Both the position numbers and the translations under genes were made by a program. Under the pieces are notes generated by a model. That model made no database searches. It had not been told where the DNA came from and was given only the letters and a program-made list of their open reading frames with translations. 64,000 nucleotides of DNA, taken from the NCBI RefSeq assembly GCF_000717875.1, contig NZ_JOCT01000004.1, positions 248,001 to 312,000 on the forward strand, given 5' to 3'. Below are positions 16,853 to 25,949 of this stretch, piece after piece (the stretch's first letter is position 1; the number at the start of each line of letters is the position of its first letter). The stretch comes from Streptomyces sp. NRRL S-455. GTDB taxonomy: Bacteria; Actinomycetota; Actinomycetes; Streptomycetales; Streptomycetaceae.

Positions 16853-17557
16853 TCACTTGTCCTTGGCGAGTTCGTAGGTTCGCTCGCTGGGACGGATGGT
16901 GGTGTCGCTGCCGGGTGCCACAAGGGCAAGCCGGACATGCTGAGCGAAGGACTCCGCATAGGCGACGCGCTGGGCGTCCATGGTGTCGAGCGCGAAGGTG
17001 ATCGGCACGGCCTGCGTCGCCGTCCGCCTGTTCTCCTCGCTCGGCTCAAGGGCGGTCAGCCGGCCCACGTCGATGACCTTGGCGTTGGAGACGATGATCC
17101 GCGACTCGGCGGAGTCGCCCTGTTGATCGCCTGCGAAGGTGGCGAACACGTTGACCGTGGCACCCGGGGTGATCTTGCCCGCGACGCCGGTCTCGGCGTC
17201 GATCATGATGGCGATCTCCTGCTGGCCGGGCTCCAGCTCAGGACGCTTGACGATCATGTCGCTCTGCAGCAGCGAGCCCTGGCGCAGTTGCGTCACGGCG
17301 ATCTTGCCGTTGATCTCGGAGAGATCGGTCACGGCGTTCTCCGACAGCCAGCGCTTCGGCATCGAGATCTTTTCGAACTGACCGCTGCGCAGATCCGTGT
17401 AGGGCGCGATATCGCTCTTGACCTGATAGGCAGTGACCTCGGGACCGACTTTCGACTTCGCGTCGCTGATCACCGAGAGCACTCCGGCGAACGCGCCGAA
17501 GGCGCAGAGGACCGACAGAAGCAGGAGTATGACTCCGCGGCGCTGGCGGGAATTCAT
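16853..17557 (-). CDS. cpaB: CpaB/SAF-domain pilus assembly protein
   Basis: 234 residues from ATG 17557. A single N-terminal membrane helix (RGVILLLLSVLCAFGAFAGVL) is followed by a SAF domain (residues ~40-100, DIAPYTDLRSGQFEKISMP) and an RcpC/CpaB-type domain (EIAIMIDAETGVAGKITPGATVNVFATF). In diderms CpaB works with the secretin; in monoderm Tad loci it is kept without one, probably as an extracytoplasmic scaffold. It is the first well-recognised gene of the minus-strand pilus operon. Confidence 0.82.
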   Translation of the reverse strand: MNSRQRRGVILLLLSVLCAFGAFAGVLSVISDAKSKVGPEVTAYQVKSDIAPYTDLRSGQFEKISMPKRWLSENAVTDLSEINGKIAVTQLRQGSLLQSDMIVKRPELEPGQQEIAIMIDAETGVAGKITPGATVNVFATFAGDQQGDSAESRIIVSNAKVIDVGRLTALEPSEENRRTATQAVPITFALDTMDAQRVAYAESFAQHVRLALVAPGSDTTIRPSERTYELAKDK

Positions 17558-17702
17558 GAGCCGTGCAACCTCATTGGGGGACGATGGCTGAGCGGACGTG
17601 GTGCTGGTGTCGAGCGGAATTGCTTCGAGTGAGCGGGTGACACTGAGACGAACTCCGGCAAGCCGCCCCTTCGCGCTTCGCGCTGTGGCAGCCGATGACC
17701 AC

Positions 17703-18575
17703 TCAAGGCGCGAGTGTCTCTTGGTCCAGGACACCCCCGGCGGAGGTTTGGTTCTCGTAGACGGGCGGAGTCGCGGAACAGAACACGCATCTGTCTCCGA
17801 TGCGTTCGAGACCGCACCAGTGACAGGACTCACGTCGTACGGAAGTCACCAGTTGATACAGGACTGAGATGTCCGGCAAGTAGGCGGCGAACTCGATCAG
17901 TTTGGATGTGCCCCACCAGCGCGCGGACTCGGCAGGCAGCGAGACCTCGCGCAAGCCCTGGACCTGCCAGGAGTGGGCGAGGGTGGCTTTGACCCAGTCG
18001 GACTGCAGCTGCCCCTGGGCGACCAGCAACCAAGTGCCGAATTCCGGTCCGGTGAGGACAGTGTCGGGACCGATCCTCACCAGCTGCGGTGAGGGGTGGG
18101 CCATCACGCCGAACTGGCTGCCCGGAACCCACGACTTCGCGTGCGACTTCAGACTGACGGGCACCCGGTCGAGCTTGGCCACGGAGTTGAGCAGGGCGCC
18201 CGCGTAGATGTAATGGGTGAGCAGCCGCGCTGCGGAGGCCACCACTCCGGCGGAAAGGTCGCAGACCGACAGCTGCCGCAACTGGCGAACCAAGGCGGCT
18301 AACCCGAGCGGTGGGAGGTCTGACCTGAGCAGAGCGATGCGATCGCTCTCCAGAATTGACCGCACGGTGTGCAGGCGCCGCACAACCGCGGCGGGAGCAG
18401 CCGACGAGTAGACCACAATCACGTACCCGTGCCGATCGACGAGCAACTGCATGTCGGTGAGCGCGGCTTCCAGCGACTGGGTTGCGGGTGACGGAAGCGA
18501 AATCGCGGGCGGAGTCTGTTGATCATCTGGTGGCAGCACCAGGTCAGGACTGGTGACAGCGACAGCAGTCGGCAC
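17703..18575 (-). CDS. Conserved Tad-locus protein of unknown function with C-terminal zinc ribbon
   Basis: 290 residues starting at GTG 18575. The protein is soluble, without signal or membrane helix. The body is helical (DMQLLVDRHGYVIVVYSSAAPAAVVRRL, LRQLSVCDLSAGVVASAARLL). The C-terminus carries two CxxC pairs, CHWCGLERIGDRCVFC, a likely zinc ribbon. It lies 145 bp upstream of the cpaB-like gene in the same direction, with no other gene nearby, so it may open the pilus operon. I know of no assigned function; a regulatory or assembly-cofactor role is a guess. Confidence 0.6.
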   Translation of the reverse strand: MPTAVAVTSPDLVLPPDDQQTPPAISLPSPATQSLEAALTDMQLLVDRHGYVIVVYSSAAPAAVVRRLHTVRSILESDRIALLRSDLPPLGLAALVRQLRQLSVCDLSAGVVASAARLLTHYIYAGALLNSVAKLDRVPVSLKSHAKSWVPGSQFGVMAHPSPQLVRIGPDTVLTGPEFGTWLLVAQGQLQSDWVKATLAHSWQVQGLREVSLPAESARWWGTSKLIEFAAYLPDISVLYQLVTSVRRESCHWCGLERIGDRCVFCSATPPVYENQTSAGGVLDQETLAP

Positions 18576-18830
18576 GACAAGCCCCCCGTTTCACTCCGGC
18601 CGCCCCCAGACCCTGTGGCCATGGCAGCGGACAGTCCTCGAAGCTACCTCAGGACTTTATCCAGCCCCAACATGCCTAGAAGACCTTTCTTGGCCCCTGC
18701 CAGGCGGCCATAGGGACAAATTCAGCATCACATGCTGCTATGTACAGGCAAGACTGCCGGACAAGACGCCCCCCTGGCTGGAATGCCGTGGTGCGCCCCG
18801 TCCACGCGCTGCCGCAGGCGTCCTCGGCGC
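18576..18830. other. Gap upstream of the pilus locus
   Basis: 255 bp between the GTG start of the zinc-ribbon protein and the stop of the next minus-strand gene. It is visibly less GC-rich than its surroundings around 18640-18760. It must hold any promoter for the first pilus gene. No convincing -35/-10 pair, palindrome or small gene was found. Confidence 0.4.
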
Positions 18831-19301
18831 TCAGCCCATCGGACGGTAGTGGCCGAGCACCTGGGCCAGCTGCGGGAACCACTCCTGGAGGCGCGACCTG
18901 GGCTTGGCCTCCACCACGCACTCGAAGAACCTGCCGTCCATGTGGATCACGGCGACCATCAGCGCCTTGCCGTTGGGGCTCGCCTGGTAGTGAACGCTAC
19001 GGATCTCGGGCCAGCGGAACTCGAGCGAATGACCGGACAGCTCGAAGGCGACGCCGGACGCGTCGACGACGACCGCGTTGCGTTTGTCGACGGCGAGGAA
19101 GTCCGGGCCGGCCGGCACCGGCTGGGGCGGGACTTGACCGTACGGGGGTGGTGCGGCCGCGTACGGGGGTGGTGCGGGCGCATACGGGGGTGGTGCGGGC
19201 GCATACGGGGGTGCCGCGGGTGCATACGGGGGTGGTGCGGGCGCGTACTGCGGTGGGGGCGGGCCGAAGCCCGGGCCGGGTGGTGGGGGCTGCTGGGTCA
19301 T
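18831..19301 (-). CDS. Proline-rich tandem-repeat protein with C-terminal PH-like domain
   Basis: 156 residues. Residues 5-65 consist of P-P-P-Y-A-P-A type repeats, encoded by an 18-bp DNA repeat at about 19140-19250. Residues 70-156 form a compact domain (DASGVAFELSGHSLEFRWPEI ... FFECVVEAKPRSRLQEWFPQL) that matches the C-terminal domain of the protein at 27296-27796. No signal peptide or membrane helix is present. The function is unknown; the domain looks like a small beta-barrel fold of the PH type. Confidence 0.65.
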   Translation of the reverse strand: MTQQPPPPGPGFGPPPPQYAPAPPPYAPAAPPYAPAPPPYAPAPPPYAAAPPPYGQVPPQPVPAGPDFLAVDKRNAVVVDASGVAFELSGHSLEFRWPEIRSVHYQASPNGKALMVAVIHMDGRFFECVVEAKPRSRLQEWFPQLAQVLGHYRPMG

Positions 19302-19375
19302 CCGTCAGGTCCTCGGTCTCGGTCCTCGTGCGCGTCGGCTCGGGTGCTGTGGCATTCTCCCCTCGCGCCGGGTCC

Positions 19376-20692
19376 CTAGAAGAACTCCCCCCACGGCTGG
19401 TCCCAGATCTGCTTCACGCACAGGACCAGGAACAGCAGCCCCGCGATGGCCAGCATCGCGTTGCTGACCGGCCCGTTGCGCCATTCCCGCGGTGTGCGGG
19501 AGGAGTTCAGGAGCCAGATCAGGGTGCCGGCCAGGAACGGCATGAAGGCCGCGCCGAGGACTCCGTAGATGATGACCAGGCGGAACGGCTGGCCCTGGAA
19601 GAGGAGGACCATGGGCGGGAAGGTCAGCCACAGCAGGTAGGCGCGGAAGGGCCAGGAGCGCTCGCGCGTCCCCGAGGCGACCTCCTCGCCCTTGGCCTGC
19701 CCCTTGCCGGACAGCCGGGCGACGAAGTCGGCGAACATCAGGCTCACGCCGTGCCAGACGCCGATCAGTGAGGTGAAGGACGTGGCGAAGAAGCCGATCA
19801 GGAAGAACTTCGCCGTGGCCGCGCCGTACTCCGCCTCCAGGATGTCGCCCAGCTGGACCAGACCCTTGTCGCCGCTCGCGATCGCGACGTTCGCCGAGTG
19901 CAGGAGCTCCGCGCCGACGAAGAGCATGGCGATGACGAAGATGCCGGTGGTGGCGTAGGCGACGCGGTTGTCGAGGCGCATGACCTTCATCCAGCCGGTG
20001 TCGGTCCAGCCCTTGGCGTTGACCCAGTAGCCGTAGGCGGCGAGCGTGATGGTGCCGCCCACGCCGCCGATCAGGCCGAGCGTGTTGAGGATCGAGTCCT
20101 TCTCGTCGGGCAGCACCGGCAGCAGCCCTGCGAAGGCGTCCGCGAGGTTCGGGGTGACCCGGATCGCCAGGTACACCGTCACCACGAACATGACGCCCAC
20201 CAGGACCGTCATGACCTTCTCGAACACCGCGTACTTGTTGAACCAGACGAAGACCAGTCCGACCAGGCCGCAGGCGATGCCCCACCACTTCAGGTCCATC
20301 ACGTCCGGGAACAGCGCCTGGAGCGGCAGCGCGCTGGACGACATCGCCGCCGCGCCGTAGACGAACCCCCAGACCACGACGTACACGGCGAAGAACCACG
20401 TGGTCCAGCGGCCGAGGCTCGCCCAGCCGTCGAACAGGGTGCGGCCGGTGGACAGATGCCAGCGGCCCGCCGCCTCGGCGAGTGAGATCTTCACCAGGCA
20501 GCCGATGATCGCCGCCCACAGGAGGGTGTATCCGAAGTTGCTGCCGGCGATCAGGGTGGCGACCAGGTCGCCGGCGCCGACGCCGGTCGCGGCGACGACG
20601 ATGCCGGGCCCGATGTACTTCCAGCTCGCCTTACGGGGCTGAACCCGTCCCGGCGCGCCGTGATCCGTGGTGTTTCCCGTGGTGTCCGCCAT
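19376..20692 (-). CDS. Nramp-related membrane transporter, divergent type
   Basis: 438 residues from ATG 20692 (a TTG 36 bases upstream is open but adds only shadow sequence). Eleven or so hydrophobic helices match the Nramp/APC layout (YIGPGIVVAATGVGAGDL, LNTLGLIGGVGGTITLAAYGYW). In classical Nramp proteins helix 1 carries DPGN and helix 6 a Met-Pro-His motif that bind Mn or Fe; here those positions read TGVGAGD and TLAAYGYW. The substrate is therefore unlikely to be bound in the usual way. It may move a different cation or another solute. It stands alone between two unrelated genes. Confidence 0.75.
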   Translation of the reverse strand: MADTTGNTTDHGAPGRVQPRKASWKYIGPGIVVAATGVGAGDLVATLIAGSNFGYTLLWAAIIGCLVKISLAEAAGRWHLSTGRTLFDGWASLGRWTTWFFAVYVVVWGFVYGAAAMSSSALPLQALFPDVMDLKWWGIACGLVGLVFVWFNKYAVFEKVMTVLVGVMFVVTVYLAIRVTPNLADAFAGLLPVLPDEKDSILNTLGLIGGVGGTITLAAYGYWVNAKGWTDTGWMKVMRLDNRVAYATTGIFVIAMLFVGAELLHSANVAIASGDKGLVQLGDILEAEYGAATAKFFLIGFFATSFTSLIGVWHGVSLMFADFVARLSGKGQAKGEEVASGTRERSWPFRAYLLWLTFPPMVLLFQGQPFRLVIIYGVLGAAFMPFLAGTLIWLLNSSRTPREWRNGPVSNAMLAIAGLLFLVLCVKQIWDQPWGEFF

Positions 20693-20794
20693 GCAGATCA
20701 AGAAACCGCAAGGGGCCCTGGCCGACAAGAGGGCGCGGCCGGAATCACCCCTACGACGATCCCCGTACGACGAACCTCCCTACGGCGAACCTCC

Positions 20795-21292
20795 CTACGG
20801 GGAACCCCCGGACGGCCGGCGCCGGCCACAGCCGTCCGACCCGCACGTGCCGAGCTCGAACCACACGGTCTTGCCCGGCCCTTCCCGGTGGCAGCCCCAG
20901 CGCTGGGCGAGCGCGTCCACCAGGAGCATGCCTCGGCCGTTCTCCCGCGTGCCCGCGTCCAGCACCCGGGGCGCCCGGGGCTCGCTGTCGGTGACCTCGC
21001 AGCGCAGTACGCCGTGTGCGGCGAAGAGGGTGAGGCGGAAGCGGCTCCTGGCGTGCACCAGCGCGTTGGTGGCCAGTTCACCGACGAGCAGTTCGGCCAC
21101 GTCCGCCACCTCACCGTGCTCGGCGAGCCCCCAGTCCTCCAATCGCCTGCGCACGTCCGCACGCGCCTCGCGGACGGCGCCGGGACTGTGGCCGTACTCG
21201 ACACTCAGGTGGCCCGCTCCCAGGGGCGGTTGCGGGAACGGCCCGGAGTGGGCGTCGGGGTCCGGGAGGTGTCGCCCGGAGAGTCGCAGCAT
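20795..21292 (-). CDS. RsbW-like ATP-binding regulatory protein (HATPase_c_2)
   Basis: 165 residues from ATG 21292. An ATG at 21397 overlapping the upstream stop would add 35 low-quality residues. The domain shows the N-box ELLVGELATNALVHA, the G1 region (VTDSEPRAPRVLDAGTRENGRGMLLVDALA) and the closing GKTVWFEL, typical of anti-sigma-type serine kinases in Streptomyces. Members of this group phosphorylate anti-anti-sigma factors or bind sigma factors. The neighbouring upstream gene encodes a MEDS-domain protein, a common partner. It ends in a Gly/Arg/Pro-rich tail. Confidence 0.8.
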   Translation of the reverse strand: MLRLSGRHLPDPDAHSGPFPQPPLGAGHLSVEYGHSPGAVREARADVRRRLEDWGLAEHGEVADVAELLVGELATNALVHARSRFRLTLFAAHGVLRCEVTDSEPRAPRVLDAGTRENGRGMLLVDALAQRWGCHREGPGKTVWFELGTCGSDGCGRRRPSGGSP

Positions 21293-21389
21293 GGGTCCAG
21301 GGTGTCCCCGGGCGGCGATCCGGCGCAGGGGGAGGACTACCTGATCCGCTACCCGCTCGTGCAGGTGGGGGCCGCGCGTACGGCGGCCG

Positions 21390-22301
21390 TTAAGCATACT
21401 GGAGGCGGACCGTGGCTCCCTCGGCGTCGTCGCGGATGTCGACGTACGCGCAGACCTGGCGCGCGTACCACAGGCCCGGCAGGGGCTCCTGGCCGGTGGC
21501 CGGGGGCGGGACGAAACCGGCGAGCGGGTCGCCGACACGGCGGGCCGAGCGCAGTTCGCACACGCAGGCGGGCGCCTCGCCCCACAGCAGAGCGGTGCCG
21601 TCGAGGGGCGCGAGGGCCGCCGCCGTTTCCGCGACGGCCGTGGCGAACAACTCGGCGTCGGCGGCGGGAAGCCCCCGGGTCTCCGCCCAGGTCCGCACCG
21701 CGGTGGCGTGCGGCTCGGCGAGGGGCCGCGCGCCTGCCGGGGGCAGGGGCAGGGGCACGGCGTCGAGTTCCGCGGTGAGCCGCAGCGGGTCCTCGTACAC
21801 GCCCGTGTGGGGGTGGGCGCGGCGGGCCGCGGCGATGACGGCGGGGCCCGCGGTGCGGATGTCGTAGGCGCACAGGACGGTCGTGGCCATGGGCGCGAAG
21901 ATGAGGTTGGCGAGGGCCTCGTAACGGATCCACTCGGTGGTCTCGCGTGCGGAGCGGCCGGCGCGGCCGCTCCAGACGGGCTCCATGAGGAGGTGGATCC
22001 GGCCGCCGGGGCCCGCGTGGCCGGTGAGGTGGGCGGCGGCCCGGGCGACGGCGTTGGCGGCGGAGCCGGTGTACCAGTCGGTGTGCGGGACGCAGACGAC
22101 GTCCTTCGCGTCACGGCCGAGGGCGTCCCGCAGGAGGTCCAGGTTGCGGGGGTCGGCGATGGCGACGGGCGGCGGTTCGCCAGGGGCGGCGAGGGCTTCG
22201 CCGAGGAAGGGCAGGGCGGCGGCCACGAAGTCGTCGTCGGAGCCGAAGACGGCCATACGGTGGTCGAACGCGGCGGGCTCCGCGGGCTCTCGGGTGGTCA
22301 T
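21390..22301 (-). CDS. MEDS-domain (DcmR-like sensory) protein
   Basis: 303 residues. The first ~165 residues form a RecA-like MEDS domain (HRMAVFGSDDDFVAAALPFL, PPPVAIADP, DWYTGSAANAVARAAAHL, EPVWSGR). The second half is a degenerate HATPase-like region (AVRTWAETRGLPAADAELFATAVAE ... LWYARQVCAYVDIRDDAEGATVRL). This two-part layout is common in Streptomyces next to anti-sigma ATPases. It lies immediately upstream of the RsbW-like gene and probably works with it in a partner-switching pathway. The ligand is not known. Confidence 0.7.
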   Translation of the reverse strand: MTTREPAEPAAFDHRMAVFGSDDDFVAAALPFLGEALAAPGEPPPVAIADPRNLDLLRDALGRDAKDVVCVPHTDWYTGSAANAVARAAAHLTGHAGPGGRIHLLMEPVWSGRAGRSARETTEWIRYEALANLIFAPMATTVLCAYDIRTAGPAVIAAARRAHPHTGVYEDPLRLTAELDAVPLPLPPAGARPLAEPHATAVRTWAETRGLPAADAELFATAVAETAAALAPLDGTALLWGEAPACVCELRSARRVGDPLAGFVPPPATGQEPLPGLWYARQVCAYVDIRDDAEGATVRLQYA

Positions 22302-22351
22302 GTGGTCCCCTCGGGGTGTGGGCGGGTTCGCCAGGTCTGCGCGGGGCGGGG

Positions 22352-25300
22352 TCAGCGCTGTGCTGTCACCCAGGCGGCGATCTGGCTGCGGTTGCTGAAG
22401 CCGAGCTTGCTGAGGATGCGCTCCACGTGGCCTTCGGCGGTCCGGCGGGCGATCACCAGACGGTCGGCGATCTGCTGGTTGGCGAGCCCTTCGGCCACGA
22501 GCCGGGCGACCTCGGTCTCGCGGCGGGTGAGACGGACCGTGGTGTCCTCGTAGGCGACCGGGGACTCTTCGGAGCGGGTGCGGGCCGGTTCCCGCAGGGC
22601 GTGGCCGACGAGTTCCGCGAGGTCGAGGGCGCCGCCTCGCCGGTGGGCCCGTTCGAACTCGTCCTGTCCCAGGGCCCGCGAGGCTCGCTCCTCGCTGTCC
22701 CGGCGTACGGAGTTCAGGGTGCGGGCGCCCCAGCGGGCGGCGTCGATGTCGGCCCAGACGCGGTCGGCACCGCCGAGCAGCACAGCCGCGTCCCGGTGGG
22801 TGCCGCGTGCTGCGGCGATGGACGCGAGCAGGTCGAGGGTGAGGGCGATACCGATGACGTCGTGGACGGTGAGCATCAGGCGCAGGGCCTCACGGGCGTG
22901 CCGCTCGGCCCGGGGCCAGTCGCGGCGCACGGTGTGCGCGAGGGCGAGCATGTGCAGCACGTACGACCGTACCCACTGCTCGTCGTGCCGCTCGCACAGC
23001 CGCAGCGCTCCCTCGCACACCGCGACGGCCCGGTCGGCCTCGCCCAGGAGACCCAGCGCGCAGGCGAGTTCGACCTGGTCGAGGCCTAGGAGGCTCAGGT
23101 GCTGGCCGGGCACGGGGCCGCGGGCGACGGTGGTCTCGAAGTGTTCCAGCGCGCCCGGCAGGTCGTCGCCGAACAGCTTCAGGATGCCGATGACGTGCTC
23201 GGCGTGGGCGGCCTCGGCGGCTTCGCCCAGCGTCCGGGCGAGGGCGAGGGCGTCCCCGGCGTCGCGGCGGCCGCGGGGAAGGTCCTGGGTGAGGGCGGCC
23301 AGCAGCCCGGCGACCCAGAGGCCGCGGGCCCGTTCCCGGGTCGGTTCGGGGCTGGCGGCCAGGGCCCGGTCGAGCCAGTACAGGCCCTCGCGCGGTGCGC
23401 CGCAGGCGTGCCAGTAGAACCAGAGCGTGCCGGCGAGCCGCAGCCCGGTGAGTTCCTCGCCGGGGGTGGAGAGGCTGAAGTCGAGGGCGGCGCGCAGGTT
23501 GTCGCGGTCGGCGCGCAGCCGGGCGACGACCTCCGGCTGTCCGGGCCCGAACCAGCCGCGCTCGCACTCCTCGACGCGCCGCAGCATCCAGTCCCGCTGC
23601 CGCCGCCGGGCGGCGTCCTCCTCCCCCGCGGTCCGCCGTACCTGCTCGAGCCCGTACTCCCGCAACGTGTCGAGCAGCCGGTAGCGCACGCCGCCGGGGC
23701 CCGGCTCCCGGCACAGCACGGACTTGTCCACCAGCCCGGCGACGGCGTCGAGAACGTCGTCGGCACGGAGGCCCGGAACGCGCAGGGGGTACGAGGCACC
23801 CTCGGCACGGAGAGCCGGAACGGGCCGAGTGTTCGGGGCACCTTCGGCACGGAGAGCCGGAACAGGCCCGGCCTTCGAGGCACCCTCGGCACGGAAAGCC
23901 GGAACGGGCCCGGCCTTCGAGGCACCCTCGGCACGGAAAGCCGGAACGGGCCCGGCCTTACTGGCGGTCGGGCGCGGGGCCCGGGCGCCGCCGGGGCCGG
24001 GTACGGGCAGGGGCGGGCTCAGGGCCCCCGGGTCGGGCGCCGGCGAGGGCGAGTGATCCGGCACTGACGAGGGCGAGACCCGGGCACCCGCGTCGGGCAC
24101 CGGCACAAGCGGGCTCAGGGCCCCCGGGTCGGGCGCCGGCGAGGGCGAGAGCAGATCACCCGCGTCGGACACCGACACAAGCGGGTCGAAGGCATCCGGA
24201 TCCGCCACCGCCGAGGGCGAGAGCAGATCATCCGCGTCGGACAGCGGCACACGCGGGTTGGGAGCGCCGGAGTCGGGTACCGGCGAGGGCCCCGCCAGGT
24301 CGCCCCGACCGGACACCGGCAAGGGCCCGCCCCCGCCTCCCGGATCGGACACCGGCAAGGGCCCCACCCCGCCTTCCGGATCGGACACCGGCAGGGGCAT
24401 GGCCAGGGCGCCGGGACCGGGCACCGGCTGGGGCGGCGGGGCGCTGGTAGGGCTGGTCTCCCGGGGGGTGCGCGGGGGCTCGGAGCGGGGCGCGGGCAGG
24501 GGGGCGAGTTCATCGCCCGGGTGTGTCTGTTCCGTACCGCCGTCGGGTGGGAGCGGCGTCGCGGTGTGCGTGAGTGCCTGCGCGGGCCGGGGTCGTGGGC
24601 CAGGCGTCACCGCCCCCGTCGCCCCGCCGAAGAGTTCCGGGGCCCGCCCCGGCGGTGGGCCGGGCGTCACCGCCCGCGTCGCCCCGCCGCGGAGTTCCGG
24701 GGCCCGCCCCGGCGGGAGGCCCCCCGCCGGGGCCAGGCCGGTTCCCCGCCCGGTGGCCGCCTGCCCGGCGTCGTCCGCGCACACCGCCTCCGCCGTCTCC
24801 AGGTCGAAGCTGCCCGCCAGGACCGACAACCGGGCCCACACCAGCCGCTCGGGCCCGGTGCACAGGTCATGGCTCCAGGCGACCGCCGCCCGCAGGGTCT
24901 GGTGACGGGGCAGGGCCGCGGGGCTGCCAGTGGTGAGGAAGCGGTAGCGGTCGTCGAGGCGGTCCAGGAGCTGGTCCACGTCGAGAACGCGCATGCGGAC
25001 CGCGGCGAGTTCGATGGCGAGGGGCAGACCGTCCAGGCGGCGGCACAGGCGGGCGACTGAGGCGAGGTTGCCGGGCGTGAGACGGAAGCCGGGGGCGACC
25101 GCGGCGGCCCGGTCGGCGAAGAGCGTCAGGGCCGGATAGCCCTCGGCGGCGGACGGGTCGCCGTCCGGGTCGGGTACCGGCAGCGGCCGTACCTCCAGCA
25201 GGTGCTCCTCCGTGAGGCCCAGCCGGTGCCGGCTGGTGGCGAGGACACGGACTCCCTCGGTGCCGTGCAGCAGGGCCGCGGCCAGCCGCGCGCAGGCACC

Positions 25301-25672
25301 CGCCAGGTGCTCGCAGTTGTCGACGACGAGGAGCAGCCGCCGGTCCCGCAGCTGCTCCACGAGGGCGTCCAGCGGCGGCTGGGCGGAGTGGTCGCGCAGC
25401 CCCAGCGCGTCGGCGGCGGCGAGGGGGACGAGCGCCGGGTCGTGCAGCCCGGAGAGATGCACGAAGCGCACGCCGTCCGGGAACGCCCGCTGCACACGGG
25501 CCGCGATGCGCCCGGCGAGCCGGGTCTTGCCGACGCCGCCCGGTCCGGTCAGCGTCACCAGACGTGCGCGGGCCAGCAGTTCGCGGCCCTCGGTCAGTTC
25601 GCCGCGCCGGTCGACGAAGCTGGTCGTCTCGACCGGCAGTTGGTCGTCCCGTCGTGGCGCTGATCCGCCCAT
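22352..25672 (-). CDS. NB-ARC/LuxR regulator with a ~335-residue low-complexity insertion
   Basis: 1106 residues from ATG 25672, with GAGGA ten bases upstream. The N-terminal NB-ARC ATPase has Walker A GPGGVGKT (residue ~45), Walker B LLLVVDNCEH and the sensor RVLATSRHRLG. The winged-helix region is split after ETAEAVCADDA by a Pro/Gly/Asp-rich insertion encoded at about 23765-24770, then resumes with DVLDAVAGLVDKSVL. TPR-like helices follow, and a LuxR helix-turn-helix ends the protein (LTRRETEVARLVAEGLANQQIADRL). Signal-gated transcription control is likely. The insertion contains a 42-bp tandem repeat near 23800-23965. Confidence 0.8.
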   Translation of the reverse strand: MGGSAPRRDDQLPVETTSFVDRRGELTEGRELLARARLVTLTGPGGVGKTRLAGRIAARVQRAFPDGVRFVHLSGLHDPALVPLAAADALGLRDHSAQPPLDALVEQLRDRRLLLVVDNCEHLAGACARLAAALLHGTEGVRVLATSRHRLGLTEEHLLEVRPLPVPDPDGDPSAAEGYPALTLFADRAAAVAPGFRLTPGNLASVARLCRRLDGLPLAIELAAVRMRVLDVDQLLDRLDDRYRFLTTGSPAALPRHQTLRAAVAWSHDLCTGPERLVWARLSVLAGSFDLETAEAVCADDAGQAATGRGTGLAPAGGLPPGRAPELRGGATRAVTPGPPPGRAPELFGGATGAVTPGPRPRPAQALTHTATPLPPDGGTEQTHPGDELAPLPAPRSEPPRTPRETSPTSAPPPQPVPGPGALAMPLPVSDPEGGVGPLPVSDPGGGGGPLPVSGRGDLAGPSPVPDSGAPNPRVPLSDADDLLSPSAVADPDAFDPLVSVSDAGDLLSPSPAPDPGALSPLVPVPDAGARVSPSSVPDHSPSPAPDPGALSPPLPVPGPGGARAPRPTASKAGPVPAFRAEGASKAGPVPAFRAEGASKAGPVPALRAEGAPNTRPVPALRAEGASYPLRVPGLRADDVLDAVAGLVDKSVLCREPGPGGVRYRLLDTLREYGLEQVRRTAGEEDAARRRQRDWMLRRVEECERGWFGPGQPEVVARLRADRDNLRAALDFSLSTPGEELTGLRLAGTLWFYWHACGAPREGLYWLDRALAASPEPTRERARGLWVAGLLAALTQDLPRGRRDAGDALALARTLGEAAEAAHAEHVIGILKLFGDDLPGALEHFETTVARGPVPGQHLSLLGLDQVELACALGLLGEADRAVAVCEGALRLCERHDEQWVRSYVLHMLALAHTVRRDWPRAERHAREALRLMLTVHDVIGIALTLDLLASIAAARGTHRDAAVLLGGADRVWADIDAARWGARTLNSVRRDSEERASRALGQDEFERAHRRGGALDLAELVGHALREPARTRSEESPVAYEDTTVRLTRRETEVARLVAEGLANQQIADRLVIARRTAEGHVERILSKLGFSNRSQIAAWVTAQR
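23800..23965. repeat. 42-bp tandem repeat inside the NB-ARC/LuxR gene
   Basis: About four copies of a 42-bp unit encode RAEGASKAGPVPAF-like 14-residue repeats with small variations. The two central copies are nearly identical, which suggests recent duplication by slippage or unequal crossing-over. The repeat length is a multiple of three, so the frame is kept. Confidence 0.75.
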
Positions 25673-25949
25673 GATCAGCCAGTCCTCTGGGGTGTGGTCG
25701 GGGGTCCGGACACTCCGGCTCCCCTTGTGCGGACTCACACTCTGTCCCTGTGCGTACACATATGCACGCGCGGGTCACACCCGTGGGTGTACTTCGCCGT
25801 GAGCTCCTCGACCGCAGCACCGCACGCGTACACTGCCCGACCACTTTCAGTCTTGACCTGCTCATGCCATGGAGCAGACGATATGCGCCACCCGCACCAC
25901 GCACGTCGTACGTCGCACGGAACAACCCCACCTCCCACAAGGAGATTTC
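25673..25949. promoter_or_regulatory. Divergent promoter region
   Basis: 277 bp separates the NB-ARC/LuxR gene (minus) and the M14 carboxypeptidase gene (plus). It is less GC-rich than its surroundings and must carry both promoters. Short hydrophobic or arginine-rich open frames here look like shadows. I see no sure promoter boxes; an AAGGAGA ribosome site precedes the carboxypeptidase ATG. Confidence 0.5.

Noticed and set aside
19140..19250. 18-bp tandem repeat as a possible CRISPR-like or iteron array
   Set aside because: It is in frame and encodes the PPPYAPA repeat of the gene at 18831-19301; there are no spacers.
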